Assembly (NCBI RefSeq): GCF_018263855.1
Contig: NZ_CP073318.1
Coordinates: 10,168,001-10,232,000 of the forward strand
Reading direction: 5' to 3'
Source of the DNA: Kutzneria sp. CA-103260
Lineage (GTDB): Bacteria; Actinomycetota; Actinomycetes; Mycobacteriales; Pseudonocardiaceae
Length of the DNA stretch: 64,000 bases
Shown here in pieces: positions 15,819 through 23,934 of the stretch (its first letter is position 1; each line of letters begins with the position of its first letter). Under the pieces are notes generated by a model that made no database searches, was not told where the DNA came from, and saw nothing but the letters and a program-made list of their open reading frames with translations. The position numbers and the translations under genes were made by a program.

Positions 15819-17025
15819 CCACGCGGTTGCGGCCGCCGCGTTTGGCTTCGTACAAGGCGTTGTCGGCAGCCAGCAACACCTGCTCCAGCACCGCCCCGGC
15901 GGTCGGGTGCACGGACACGCCGATGGACGCCGAGAGCGCGGAGACGGCCGCGCTGCCCTCGGAGACGGTCAGGTCCGCGATCGCGGTCCGGATCCGTTCT
16001 GCCACCCGGATCGCATCTGGCAGCGCGGCCCCCGGTAACAGCACCACGAACTCCTCGCCGCCGAACCGGCCCACCGCGTCCACCTCGCGGACCTGGTCGC
16101 ACACGGTGTCCGCGACCTCGCGCAGCACCGTGTCGCCCACCAGGTGCCCGTGCGTGTCGTTGATCCGCTTGAAGTGGTCCAGGTCGATCATCAGCACGCC
16201 GAACTCGGCGCCCCGGTCCAGTTCCCGGGCGGCGGCGTCGTGCCAGGCCACCGAGTTGAGCACGCCCGTCTTGTGGTCGGTGGTGGCCGCCTCCTGGAAC
16301 TGTCGCATCAGGACACCCCGGTGCAGCACCACGATCGGCAGCACCACCAGCGGCACCAGATAGACGTGGGCCATCAGCACGATCGCGGTCAGGGCGCCCA
16401 GGCACAGCGTGGCCAGCTCCAGGGCGTTGACGTCCCAGCCGCCGAACAGCTCGCGGACGGTCAGGTCCGGATAGCGCAGTTTCAGCGCGATCGTCACCAG
16501 CACGCTGTTGGTCGCGAAGAACACGGCCATGGCCGCCATGATGGCGACCAGGCGGCGCAGGTCAGGGTCGAGGAACGGCAGCCCGGCGGTCGCCGCGGAG
16601 ATCACCGGCCGCACCGGCAGCACCGACAGCACCGCCGTGGTGGCGGTGTAGATCACCCGGTGCGCGGGCCGGCTCTCCAGCTGCCGCCAGATCCGTTCCC
16701 ACAGGTGGCCGAAGACCAGCACCGTCAGGGCGACCGCCAGCCCCATCGGCAGGTCCACCGCCCCGGCGAACAGCCACACCGAGGTCATGTTCACGTGCAC
16801 AGTGCTGGCCAGGAAGCGGCGCTGCCGCTCGGTGCGCCGGGACAGCTCGGCCTGCGCCACCCCGACCACCAGCAGCACCCCGAAGCGCAGCCAGTCGCCG
16901 CTGGTCGGGGGCCGCCCGGGTAAGAGGAACGGCAGCACCACCGCCACCAGCTCGACCAGCAGGGTGAAGGCGATCAGGCCGGGCGGCAGCCGGCGGATGG
17001 CCCACTGCGCCGGCCGCACCAGCAA
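15796..17025 (-). CDS. membrane diguanylate cyclase (GGDEF)
   Basis: 409 residues: five to seven hydrophobic segments over the first 230 residues, then a GGDEF domain. The active-site signature is GGEEF (in RFGGEEFVVLL), with the preceding metal/substrate motif DLDHFKRINDTHGH and the trailing SIGVSV and ALYEAKRGGRNRV. It should make cyclic di-GMP from GTP at the cytoplasmic membrane; no EAL domain is attached. No RxxD inhibitory site is evident before GGEEF. The frame opens with TTG at 17025; GTG at 17019 is nearly as good, and a stop lies six codons upstream. Confidence 0.85.
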   Translation of the reverse strand: MLVRPAQWAIRRLPPGLIAFTLLVELVAVVLPFLLPGRPPTSGDWLRFGVLLVVGVAQAELSRRTERQRRFLASTVHVNMTSVWLFAGAVDLPMGLAVALTVLVFGHLWERIWRQLESRPAHRVIYTATTAVLSVLPVRPVISAATAGLPFLDPDLRRLVAIMAAMAVFFATNSVLVTIALKLRYPDLTVRELFGGWDVNALELATLCLGALTAIVLMAHVYLVPLVVLPIVVLHRGVLMRQFQEAATTDHKTGVLNSVAWHDAAARELDRGAEFGVLMIDLDHFKRINDTHGHLVGDTVLREVADTVCDQVREVDAVGRFGGEEFVVLLPGAALPDAIRVAERIRTAIADLTVSEGSAAVSALSASIGVSVHPTAGAVLEQVLLAADNALYEAKRGGRNRVVSLLDPA

Positions 17026-17097
17026 CGCCCCGCCACCCCCTCATCGTGTTCCGGCAGTATCGCCGGAGCGGGCCGGGTGTGCCAGCGCCGAACGAGG

Positions 17098-17469
17098 TCA
17101 ACCGGCCAGCAGAACGAACAGCAGGGCCAGTGCCCCCGGCAGCACCTGCACGAACAGGATGCGCCTGGTGGCGGTGATCGCGCCGTAGATGCCGGCCACG
17201 ATCACGCAGGCCAGGAAGAAGATCTCCGCCGGCCGGCTGCCGATCAGCCCCCAGATCAGGCCGGCGGCCAGGAAGCCGTTGTAGAGGCCCTGGTTGGCCG
17301 CCAGGGCCTTGGTCTGCTCGGCCAGCTCGGCCGACACGCCGAAGGCGGCCCGGGTCCGCGGCGCCGTCCAGAGGAACATCTCCAGGACCAGGATGTAGAC
17401 GTGAATCAGGGCGACCAGCGCAACAAGGACATCCGACACGATCAGCATCGCGTCAGTCTGCTGGATCAC
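17098..17469 (-). CDS. DUF1304 family membrane protein
   Basis: About 123 residues with four hydrophobic segments. The conserved stretches HVYILVLEMFLW, ALAANQGLYNGFLAAGLIWG and the GIYGAITATRRIL end identify DUF1304, a small bacterial membrane family of unknown function. GTG 17469 is preferred to ATG 17448 because GAGGG lies just upstream. It is followed, 72 bases on, by the diguanylate cyclase on the same strand. Confidence 0.75.
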   Translation of the reverse strand: MIQQTDAMLIVSDVLVALVALIHVYILVLEMFLWTAPRTRAAFGVSAELAEQTKALAANQGLYNGFLAAGLIWGLIGSRPAEIFFLACVIVAGIYGAITATRRILFVQVLPGALALLFVLLAG

Positions 17470-17522
17470 GTTGCCCTCACGCCCGGCAGTGACACGATGG
17501 TGGGTAGACGAGGAGGTCAACG

Positions 17523-18323
17523 ATGCACGGGTTGCCCCCGGCCGCCGTCGAACGACTGGCCCGAGCCGCGCGTTCCGGCGTGCGGACCTCGCTGCTGTCC
17601 GCCTCCTCGGCGGCCGGCATCAAGGCCGTCGGCCTGGAGCCGGTCGGCGAGGTGATGGGCTGCGTCGTCCAGAGCATGGTGCCGCGCTACCAGACGTACG
17701 CGCCGAGCTACAACATCGGCAACATCGCCCAGCCCTTCCTGGACGCCCTGAACACCGGCTACGCCACCGCCCTGGCCCGGCTGCGCGAGGAAGCCAAGGC
17801 CCTCGGCGCCGACGGCGTCGTCGACATCCGGCTGAGCACCAACGGGCTGGGCGGCGGCGAGGAGTTCCTGGCCATGGGCACGGCCGTGCGGGCTCAGGCG
17901 GGCGTCCGGCCGCGGTCGCTGTTCACCACCGACCTGTCCGGCAGCGACGTGGCCAAGCTGATGCAGAGCGGCTGGGTCCCGGTGCACGTCGAATGGGCCG
18001 GCGCCGCCCACACCATCTTCACCGGCTACGGCGTCCAGCTGCAGACCTCGTTCTACGCCGGCAACACCGAGGTCGACCTGTACACCGCGCTGATCAACAA
18101 GGTCCGGGCCGACGCCCGCCGCCGGTTCCACGACATGGTGAGATCGGCCAACGCCGACGGCGGCATCGTGTCCGACATGGCACTGTCCACATGGGAGCCC
18201 GGCGAACGCCTCATGGCCGCCCTCGCCGTCGTCTACGGCACCGCCATCGCCCAGTTCCACCCGCACGGGCCCGGTCCGGCCCGCACGCTGACCGTCATGC
18301 CGCTGCGCCGGCAGGGGGAGTGA
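17523..18323 (+). CDS. YbjQ/UPF0145-like heavy-metal-binding-domain protein, two repeats
   Basis: 266 residues built of two similar modules (about 1-125 and 130-255). The first shows the YbjQ-family layout: VGEVMGCVVQS, a helix with ATALARLREEAKALGADGVVD and a final beta pair ending FLAMGTAV. The second, FTTDLSGSDV and onward, is more divergent, including a degenerate final motif. The family is often labelled heavy-metal-binding, but experimental evidence is thin. It starts a three-gene operon; SD GAGGAGG lies before the ATG. Role unknown. Confidence 0.72.
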   Translation: MHGLPPAAVERLARAARSGVRTSLLSASSAAGIKAVGLEPVGEVMGCVVQSMVPRYQTYAPSYNIGNIAQPFLDALNTGYATALARLREEAKALGADGVVDIRLSTNGLGGGEEFLAMGTAVRAQAGVRPRSLFTTDLSGSDVAKLMQSGWVPVHVEWAGAAHTIFTGYGVQLQTSFYAGNTEVDLYTALINKVRADARRRFHDMVRSANADGGIVSDMALSTWEPGERLMAALAVVYGTAIAQFHPHGPGPARTLTVMPLRRQGE

Positions 18324-18326
18324 GTT

Positions 18327-19133
18327 GTGACCACCGTCGACGGGATTCCCGAGGACGCGATGCGTCGCCTGGCCGAGATGAAACCCGGCCAGCAGACCTC
18401 GCTGTTCACCTCGGACCTGAGCGTCAACGAGTTCCTGCTGGTGCGGGAGGCCGGGTTCCGGCCGCTGGGCATGGTGCTCGGCTCCAGCATCTACCACGTC
18501 GGCTTCCAGTTCGGTCGGTGGAGCAAGAACCAGGAGCTGGAGGTGCTGTCCAACGCCATGTACCACGCCCGGGAGCTGGCCATGACCCGGATGGAGGCCG
18601 AGGCCGACGTGCTCGGCGCCGACGGCATCGTCGGGGTGCGGCTGGAGATCGAGTTCAAGGAGTTCGGCAGCGACCTGGCCGAGTTCATCGCCGTCGGCAC
18701 CGCGGTCAAGGCCGACGAGCCCGGGCAGTGGCGCAACAACACCGGCAAGCCGTTCACCTCCGACCTGTCCGGGCAGGACTTCTGGACGCTGGTGCAGGCC
18801 GGCTACGCCCCGCTGGGCATGGTGATGGGCACCTGCGTCTACCACGTCGCCCACCAGCGGTTCTGGCAGGCGCTGGGCAACGTCGGGCAGAACGTGGAGA
18901 TCCCGCAGTTCACCGAGGCCCTCTACGACGCCCGGGAGCTGGCCATGAGCCGGATGCAGGCCGAGGCCGAGGCGTTGCAGGCCGAGGGCATCGTCGGCGT
19001 GCAGCTGCTGTCGCTGCCGCACCGGTGGGGCGGGCACACCACCGAGTTCTTCGCCATCGGCACCGCCGTCAAGCCGCTGCGGGCCGACCACACCATCGCC
19101 AAGCCGCAGCTCGTGCTGCCGTTGGTGGACTGA
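18327..19133 (+). CDS. YbjQ/UPF0145-like protein, two repeats
   Basis: 268 residues, again two tandem YbjQ-like modules. Both contain a TSDLS segment, a PLGMV(L/M)G strand with a YHV core, a long helix with HARELAMTRMEAEA or DARELAMSRMQAEA, a GIVGV strand and an AIGTAVK or AVGTAVK end, so the two halves are clear paralogues of each other and of the gene before. It starts at GTG three bases after the preceding stop. Together the two proteins offer four YbjQ-like domains, probably forming a joint oligomer (YbjQ proteins are pentameric, from family knowledge). Confidence 0.72.
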   Translation: MTTVDGIPEDAMRRLAEMKPGQQTSLFTSDLSVNEFLLVREAGFRPLGMVLGSSIYHVGFQFGRWSKNQELEVLSNAMYHARELAMTRMEAEADVLGADGIVGVRLEIEFKEFGSDLAEFIAVGTAVKADEPGQWRNNTGKPFTSDLSGQDFWTLVQAGYAPLGMVMGTCVYHVAHQRFWQALGNVGQNVEIPQFTEALYDARELAMSRMQAEAEALQAEGIVGVQLLSLPHRWGGHTTEFFAIGTAVKPLRADHTIAKPQLVLPLVD

Positions 19134-19525
19134 TGGCCGACAACATGTGGGACACCCACCTCGTCGTCGCCGCCCTCAAGGCCGACCGGGCCGACGTCGA
19201 GTCGTACACCCGTGTGCTCACCGAGACCCTCGGCGACGCGCTGCCCGACGGCATGGTCGAGGTGGAACGCAAACGCGGGCTCTTCGGTCGCGGCGGGCCG
19301 GCCACCTCCGTCGTCGTGCGGACCCCCGACCGGCACCTGGAGCTGCGCGCCGCCAAGCACGGCGGCGTCGAAGCCGAGATCCGGCAGGTGGTTCGCGGCG
19401 TGGTGATCAGCCGGCGCCAGGTCGGCGTGGACGAGTGGCTGGCCGTGTTCGCCGAAGTCCTCAACGGCATCGCCGCCCAGGACGCCGCCGCCCGCGAAGC
19501 CCTCACCCGCCTGTTCGGCTCCTAG
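19133..19525 (+). CDS. hypothetical protein, third gene of the YbjQ-like operon
   Basis: 130 residues; the ATG overlaps the previous stop (TGATG). It is soluble, with an alpha/beta look: an N-terminal helix pair (VESYTRVLTETLGDALP), a beta stretch (ATSVVVRTPDRHLELRA) and C-terminal helices (DEWLAVFAEVLNGIAAQ). I recognise no motif or family. Tight coupling to the two repeat proteins implies a shared complex or pathway. Confidence 0.65.
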   Translation: MADNMWDTHLVVAALKADRADVESYTRVLTETLGDALPDGMVEVERKRGLFGRGGPATSVVVRTPDRHLELRAAKHGGVEAEIRQVVRGVVISRRQVGVDEWLAVFAEVLNGIAAQDAAAREALTRLFGS

Positions 19526-19532
19526 CGTTCGG

Positions 19533-19646
19533 GTGTCTCCAAGACCTACAAACCCGCTGACCAGCGACCGCTGACCGCCACAAACCCGGCCGGGTTCGGG
19601 GCAGTCAGCGATGCCGAGATCCGGCGTTTGGGTGTCTTGGAGACAC
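19533..19646. repeat. inverted 13-mers between convergent genes
   Basis: GTGTCTCCAAGAC (19533-19545) and GTCTTGGAGACAC (19634-19646) are perfect complements 88 bases apart. They lie in the gap between the YbjQ-like operon and the convergent 3D-domain gene. The second is also an imperfect palindrome by itself (GTGTCTTGGAGACAC). This could be a long-range termination or processing structure. Confidence 0.45.
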
Positions 19647-19663
19647 GCAAACCCCGAGCGGTG

Positions 19664-20407
19664 TCAGCTCACCACGAGGTTCAGCTGCTGGATGCCCCAG
19701 TCGTTGGCCTGGCTGCCCGGCAGCCACACGTCCACGATGTCGTCCTTGATCCAGCTGCCGATGTCGGCCGCGTAGCAGCTGCCGTAGCCCGGGACCGTGA
19801 ACCTGGTGCCCCAGGGGATGTTCCGGGCGTCGACCGCGCAGAAGCCGGGGCCGGCGTTGTAGCCCAGGGCCGTCTGGCCGGCGTCGTTGTACGAGGTGAC
19901 GCGGTAGTTGAGCACCGTGCCCTTGGGCAGGGACCACGCGGCCAGCTTGTTGTCGGCGCCCACCCGGTAGGAGGTGGAGATCTGCCCGATGGACGGCTCC
20001 GAGCCGCTGGCGTCGCTCATCGCGTAGAGCTGGTAGTTGGCGTTCTGGCAAGGACTCGCGTCGGTGACCGTCAGCGTCGGCTGGCCCCAGTCGCTGATCC
20101 ACTGCAGGGCCTGGCCGTTGCGGAAGGCCCGGTAGGCCACCGCGCCCGGCACCCGGTTGAAGGTGAAGGTCACCGAGGTGCCGGAGACTCCGCCGCTGAC
20201 GCCCGACGGCGCCGGGAGTCGGCCGCTGACGTTGACCGGCGGCACCAGGGTTCCCGGGCCGTGTCCGCCGGTCACCGGGCGGTCCGGGATCGGACCCGTG
20301 TAGAAGTGCTGGCATGCGGGGAAGGCCGTCGCCGCCTGTGCGGGCGCGGCGAACACCGCCACCGATGTGATCATCAGGGCGGCGGCGAGCAGGATGGAGG
20401 AGCGCAT
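19664..20407 (-). CDS. secreted protein with FN3-like and 3D (double-psi barrel) domains
   Basis: 247 residues from ATG 20407, with a Sec signal peptide cleaved after AQA (about residue 25). Residues about 60-140 resemble a fibronectin type III module (TSVTFTFNRVPGAVAYRAF). The C-terminal 80 residues match the 3D domain: RVTSYND, AVDARNIPWGTRFTVPGYGS, then AADIGSWIKDDIVDVWLP with the Asp that is catalytic in MltA-like lytic enzymes. It probably acts on peptidoglycan or another wall polysaccharide outside the cell. Two DasR-like sites lie 165-200 bases upstream, and a 14-bp hairpin lies in the leader. Specificity is inferred only. Confidence 0.78.
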   Translation of the reverse strand: MRSSILLAAALMITSVAVFAAPAQAATAFPACQHFYTGPIPDRPVTGGHGPGTLVPPVNVSGRLPAPSGVSGGVSGTSVTFTFNRVPGAVAYRAFRNGQALQWISDWGQPTLTVTDASPCQNANYQLYAMSDASGSEPSIGQISTSYRVGADNKLAAWSLPKGTVLNYRVTSYNDAGQTALGYNAGPGFCAVDARNIPWGTRFTVPGYGSCYAADIGSWIKDDIVDVWLPGSQANDWGIQQLNLVVS

Positions 20408-20455
20408 GGTCGTGGAGCCTCTCTGCGGCAGGGGTGCGGAGAGACGGACAGCGGG

Positions 20456-20494
20456 GTGGTGTGGGAGCGAGGGCGCGTCACGCTCCCACACCAC
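20456..20494 (-). promoter_or_regulatory. 14-bp leader stem-loop before the 3D-domain gene
   Basis: GTGGTGTGGGAGCG (20456-20469) and CGCTCCCACACCAC (20481-20494) are perfect complements with an 11-base loop, about 50 bases before the start codon on the transcribed leader. It may protect the mRNA or act as an operator; its halves resemble split TGGGAGCG/CGCTCCCA half-sites of CebR. Confidence 0.5.
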
Positions 20495-20571
20495 GGCTGC
20501 CGCCCACTGGGGACGACCCTCCGCTCTACGCGGCGGACGGCCCGGTGGGTTCACGTCGTACCCAGACCGTA

Positions 20572-20609
20572 AGTGGCCTAGACCACAACGTCAATGGGTC
20601 TAGACCTTT
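20572..20609. promoter_or_regulatory. two DasR-like operators (dre)
   Basis: AGTGGCCTAGACCACA (20572-20587) matches the dre consensus at 14 of 16 positions; GGTCTAGACC (20597-20606), in a 16-mer at 20594-20609, matches at 12 of 16. Their cores are 22 bp apart, two helical turns, reminiscent of the paired GGTCTAGACC-type repeats known in streptomycete chitinase promoters. They lie between the divergent 3D-domain and MetE-like genes; the secreted protein is the more likely target. Confidence 0.65.
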
Positions 20610-20647
20610 TTCGGGGAGTTCCCCAGAAGACGAAAGACTGGTGAACT

Positions 20648-21679
20648 GTGCAGAACACACCTTGGCCGCAGGCCGCCGCGACCGGCATCGGCTCCCTGCC
20701 CGGGACCGATCCCGGCGAGGCCAACCGGGTCGTCGCCGGCGAGCTGTCCGACCTGCCCCACCTGGCCGAGCTGCCGGGCCGGGGCGTCGGCGCCGACATG
20801 ATCGGCCGGGCCGCCGGCCTGTTGGTCGACCTCTCCGTCGAGGTCGTGCCCTCCGGCTACCGGGTCGCCGCCCGCCCCGGCCGTGACCACCGGCGGGCCG
20901 TCGACCTGCTGCGCTTCGACCTCGACGCCTTCCAGGACGCCGTCGAGGACGCCAAGCCCGCCGTGGTCAAGGTCCAGGTCACCGGTCCCTGGACGCTGGC
21001 TTCGCTGGTCGAGCTGCCTCGGGGCCATCGTGTGCTCACCGACCCCGGCGCCCTTCGGGAGTTCGCCGCCTCCCTGTCCGAGGGCATCGCCGCCCACGTC
21101 GCCGAGGTCGCCAAGCGGACCGGTGCGAACGTTGTAGTGCAATTGGACGAGCCCATGCTGCCGTCCGTGCTCCGGGGCATGCTGCCCACCCCGTCCAAGC
21201 TCGGCTTCGTGGCTCCCTTCCCCGAGCCCGAGGTTCGGGAACTTCTCGGCACCGTCATCGAGGCCTCTCGCCGTGCCAGCGGGCAGCCGGTCGTCGTGCA
21301 CTGCTGCGCCGACAAGCCGCCGCTGCGCCTGATCCGTTCCTCCGGCGCCGACGCCCTCGCCTTCGACCTCACCCTCCTCAGTCAGGCCTCCGCCGCCGTC
21401 CTCGACGAGATCGGCGAGACCTGGGACGACGGCGCCACGCTGTTCCTCGGCCTCGTGCCCACCACCGCCCCCGCCCAGCCGGTCACCCTCAAGGCCGTCG
21501 CTCAGCCCGCCTTCGAGCTGGTCTCCAAGCTCGGCTTCGCCCGCTCTCTGCTGACCGAACGTGCCGTGCCCACCCCTGCCTGCGGCCTCGCCGCCGCCGA
21601 CCACACCTGGGCCCGCCGCGCCATGTCTCTGTCCCGCGACCTCGGCAAGGCCTTCGCGGAGCCGCCCGAGACCTGGTGA
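20648..21679 (+). CDS. cobalamin-independent methionine synthase C-terminal-domain protein (MetE-like)
   Basis: 343-residue protein equal to the catalytic C-terminal barrel of MetE, without the N-terminal half. It shows ATGIGSLPG, the metal-ligand VHCCAD stretch (about residue 218) and the second ligand region PTPACGLAAAD (about residue 313). Short MetE-like proteins of this type lie beside ligA in many actinobacteria (Rv3015c-like), where they probably act as core methyltransferases with a partner corrinoid or thiol substrate rather than as full MetE. Start is GTG 20648 without a strong ribosome-binding site. The ligA gene lies 7.6 kb downstream because accessory genes intervene. Confidence 0.8.
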   Translation: MQNTPWPQAAATGIGSLPGTDPGEANRVVAGELSDLPHLAELPGRGVGADMIGRAAGLLVDLSVEVVPSGYRVAARPGRDHRRAVDLLRFDLDAFQDAVEDAKPAVVKVQVTGPWTLASLVELPRGHRVLTDPGALREFAASLSEGIAAHVAEVAKRTGANVVVQLDEPMLPSVLRGMLPTPSKLGFVAPFPEPEVRELLGTVIEASRRASGQPVVVHCCADKPPLRLIRSSGADALAFDLTLLSQASAAVLDEIGETWDDGATLFLGLVPTTAPAQPVTLKAVAQPAFELVSKLGFARSLLTERAVPTPACGLAAADHTWARRAMSLSRDLGKAFAEPPETW

Positions 21680-21695
21680 CCTGCGCCTTTCCCGC

Positions 21696-21801
21696 TTGTC
21701 CACAGCCCCCGCGTTATCCACACCCACCCCGCTCACAAGATCATCCGCAAGCTCCCCCGAGTAGGCTGGCAGCGGGGTCGCCCCCCGGGTTGGGTGGGGG
21801 T
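21696..21801 (+). repeat. repeated element, copy 2, with two DnaA-box-like sites
   Basis: TTGTCCACA (21696-21704), TTATCCACA (21714-21722), CACAAGATCATC (21734-21745), GTAGGCTGGCAGCGGGG (21761-21777) and CCCCCGGGTTGGGTGGGGGT (21782-21801) repeat the order and spacing of copy 1 at 8380-8484; the tail has one extra T. The bases between the blocks are mostly different, so the blocks appear to be under selection. Here the element is wholly intergenic, 16 bases after the MetE-like stop. Both first boxes fit DnaA-box consensus forms. Confidence 0.8.
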
Positions 21802-22022
21802 GTGAGTTTGCGCGGGTGGGGCTGCCGGCGCGTATTTCCGTTCGTCGGCTGGGCCTTTCCGGAATGGGCTGGCCGCGGGAGCCGATTCGATTCAGGTGGG
21901 GTTGGGCCGGAAGATCCCTTGACCTCGGGGTGAAGTGTGACGTAGCTTTCATTCCAACAAATTAGGAAACTTTCTTTACTGTTTTGGGCTCCGCCGCCGC
22001 CGGCCCTGCACCGGAGGACCCC
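21802..22022 (+). promoter_or_regulatory. GH9 upstream region with GGAAACTTTC-type palindrome
   Basis: The 343-base gap 21680-22022 holds repeat copy 2 and then this presumed promoter. Its one clear motif is GAAACTTTC (21966-21974), a 9-bp palindrome within TTAGGAAACTTTC, a type of sequence I associate with promoters of actinomycete secreted polysaccharidases. GGAGGAC precedes the ATG. I see no other gene here. Confidence 0.4.
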
Positions 22023-23882
22023 ATGAGAGTTGGAACAACAGCGATCGCGGTGCTGGCCGCGGTGGCGTCGGTGAGCTTCGCCGTGCCGGCCCACGCGGCC
22101 ACGACGGCGCAGATCAGGGTGGACCAGGTCGGCTACGCGACCGGGGAGGCGAAGGCCGCGTACCTGATGGGCACGACGTCGAGCGCGGGGGCGTCGTTCT
22201 CGGTGGTGGACGCCTCCGGCAAGTCGGTGCTGAGCGGCAAGGTGGGCGCGAGCACGGGCAAGTGGAGCACGGCCTACGCGGCGGTCTACCCGATCGACAT
22301 CACGGCCCTGAAGACGGCGGGCACGTACCAGATCAAGGTCGGCTCGACGGTGTCGCCGAAGTTCAAGGTGGACACGTCGGCGGCGCTGTTCGCGCCGGTG
22401 GCCGACGACGTGGTGAAGTTCTTCCAGGTGCAGCGGGACGGCTCGGACGTGATCCCAGGCGTGCTCAACCGCAAGCCGAGCCACCTGACCGACAAGACGG
22501 CGTCGGTCTACGCCGTGCCGACCTTCACCGGCGACGACACGATCAGCAGCAAGATGTCCAAGACCGGGGCGAAGATCGACGCCTCGGGCGGCTGGTTCGA
22601 CGCGGGCGACTTCCTGAAGTTCACCGAGACGACCTCGTACGCGGTGACCAACCTGCTGCTGTCGCAGCGGGCCCGCCCGAGCGCCTCGCTGAACGCGGAG
22701 GCCCAGTACGGCCTGGACTTCCTGAGCAAGATGTGGGACGCCAAGAACGGCGTGCTCTACGCGCAGGTCGGCGTCGGCGGCGGCAGCAGCAAGGAGAACT
22801 TCGTCGGCGACCACGACGTGTGGCGGCTGCCGGAGGCCGACGACAAGCTGAACGTGAAGGCCGGCGACGAGAACTACTACATCAAGTACCGCCCGGTCTT
22901 CGCGGCCAACAAGGCCGGACAGAAGATCAGCCCGAACCTGGCCGGCCGGGTGGCGGCGGCCTTCGCGGTGGCGGCCCAGAACCTGGCCGGCGCCGACAAG
23001 GCGAAGGCGACCCAGTACCTCAGCACAGCGGCGGCGATCTACGGCCTGGCCGACACCGCGGGCGGCAGCATCGTTTCGGCCTACCCGCACGGCTACTACC
23101 CGGAATCCTCCTATCTGGACGATCTGGAACTCGGCGCGACGGAGCTGTCCCTGGCCGGCACCGCGCTCGGGGACAACCGCGCCGGCGGCTGGGCCACCGA
23201 CGCCGGCAAGTGGGCCAAGGCATACCTGGCCAGTAGCGACCAGGGCACGCTCAACGTCTACGACACCAGCGCGCTCGGCCACGCCGACCTGATCAAGTTG
23301 CTGCGCCAGCCCAACGCCCCGAAGCTGGACGTGACCGAGGCTCAGCTGACCGGCGACCTGGCCCGGCAGCTGTCCGACGGTGTCGCCGAGGCGGCCAAGA
23401 GCCCGTTCCGCACGGGTGCTTCGGTCACCGACTTCGACGTGGCCAGCCACAGCTTCGGCTTCGTCGCCACGGCCCTGCTCTACGGCCAGCTGACCGGCAA
23501 GCACGACTACGACGCGTTCGCCACCCAGCAGCGCGACTTCACCCTCGGCTCCAACGCCTGGGGCACCTCGCTGGTGGTCGGCGTCGGCAGCACCTTCCCG
23601 GACTGCATGCAGCACCAGGTGGCCAACCTGGCCGGCAGTCTCACCGGCGGCACCAAGGTGGCGGTCGGCGCGGTGGTGAACGGCCCCAACAAGGCCAGCC
23701 TGTTCAACAGCATCGACAGCCTGCCCGACGGCGGCAAGTCCTGTGGCGTCTCCTCCTTCAAGACCTACGACTCCAGCACGTCGCGCTACATGGACGACGT
23801 GCGCACCTGGCAGAGCTCGGAGCCGGCGATCGACTTCACCTCGACCGCCGCGCTCGCGTTCAGCCTGACTGCGGCAGGCTGA
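22023..23882 (+). CDS. secreted glycoside hydrolase family 9 enzyme
   Basis: 619 residues: signal peptide ending AHA (about residue 25), an N-terminal Ig-like CelD_N domain (IRVDQVGYATGEAKAAYL to about residue 115), then the GH9 (alpha/alpha)6 barrel. The catalytic-base motif GGWFDAGDF is at about residues 190-198, and the C-terminal SSEPAIDFTSTAA block carries the catalytic-acid Glu (about 600). GH9 enzymes are mostly endoglucanases, but the CelD_N-GH9 group also contains exo-beta-glucosaminidases. With GlcNAc uptake genes nearby, a chitosan-type substrate is possible but unproven. No carbohydrate-binding module is attached. A bidirectional terminator follows. Confidence 0.85.
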   Translation: MRVGTTAIAVLAAVASVSFAVPAHAATTAQIRVDQVGYATGEAKAAYLMGTTSSAGASFSVVDASGKSVLSGKVGASTGKWSTAYAAVYPIDITALKTAGTYQIKVGSTVSPKFKVDTSAALFAPVADDVVKFFQVQRDGSDVIPGVLNRKPSHLTDKTASVYAVPTFTGDDTISSKMSKTGAKIDASGGWFDAGDFLKFTETTSYAVTNLLLSQRARPSASLNAEAQYGLDFLSKMWDAKNGVLYAQVGVGGGSSKENFVGDHDVWRLPEADDKLNVKAGDENYYIKYRPVFAANKAGQKISPNLAGRVAAAFAVAAQNLAGADKAKATQYLSTAAAIYGLADTAGGSIVSAYPHGYYPESSYLDDLELGATELSLAGTALGDNRAGGWATDAGKWAKAYLASSDQGTLNVYDTSALGHADLIKLLRQPNAPKLDVTEAQLTGDLARQLSDGVAEAAKSPFRTGASVTDFDVASHSFGFVATALLYGQLTGKHDYDAFATQQRDFTLGSNAWGTSLVVGVGSTFPDCMQHQVANLAGSLTGGTKVAVGAVVNGPNKASLFNSIDSLPDGGKSCGVSSFKTYDSSTSRYMDDVRTWQSSEPAIDFTSTAALAFSLTAAG

Positions 23883-23892
23883 CGGCAGGGAA

Positions 23893-23928
23893 GAGAGGCC
23901 GCCCGGTCCCCAGGTCGGGCGGCCTCTC
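23893..23928. terminator. bidirectional terminator, GH9 / tripeptidyl peptidase-like genes
   Basis: GAGAGGCCGCCCG (23893-23905) pairs perfectly with CGGGCGGCCTCTC (23916-23928) over a 10-base loop, in the 52-base gap between the convergent genes. Confidence 0.8.
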
Positions 23929-23934
23929 GTCGTG

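Noticed and set aside
18184..18192. Further DnaA-box-like TGTCCACA (also 52956 and 63208 regions)
   Set aside because: These are single occurrences inside coding sequences without the companion blocks, so they are probably coincidental.
22023..23882. Calling the GH9 enzyme a cellulase outright
   Set aside because: The CelD_N-GH9 group includes glucosaminidases and xyloglucan-active enzymes; no cellulose-binding module is present.
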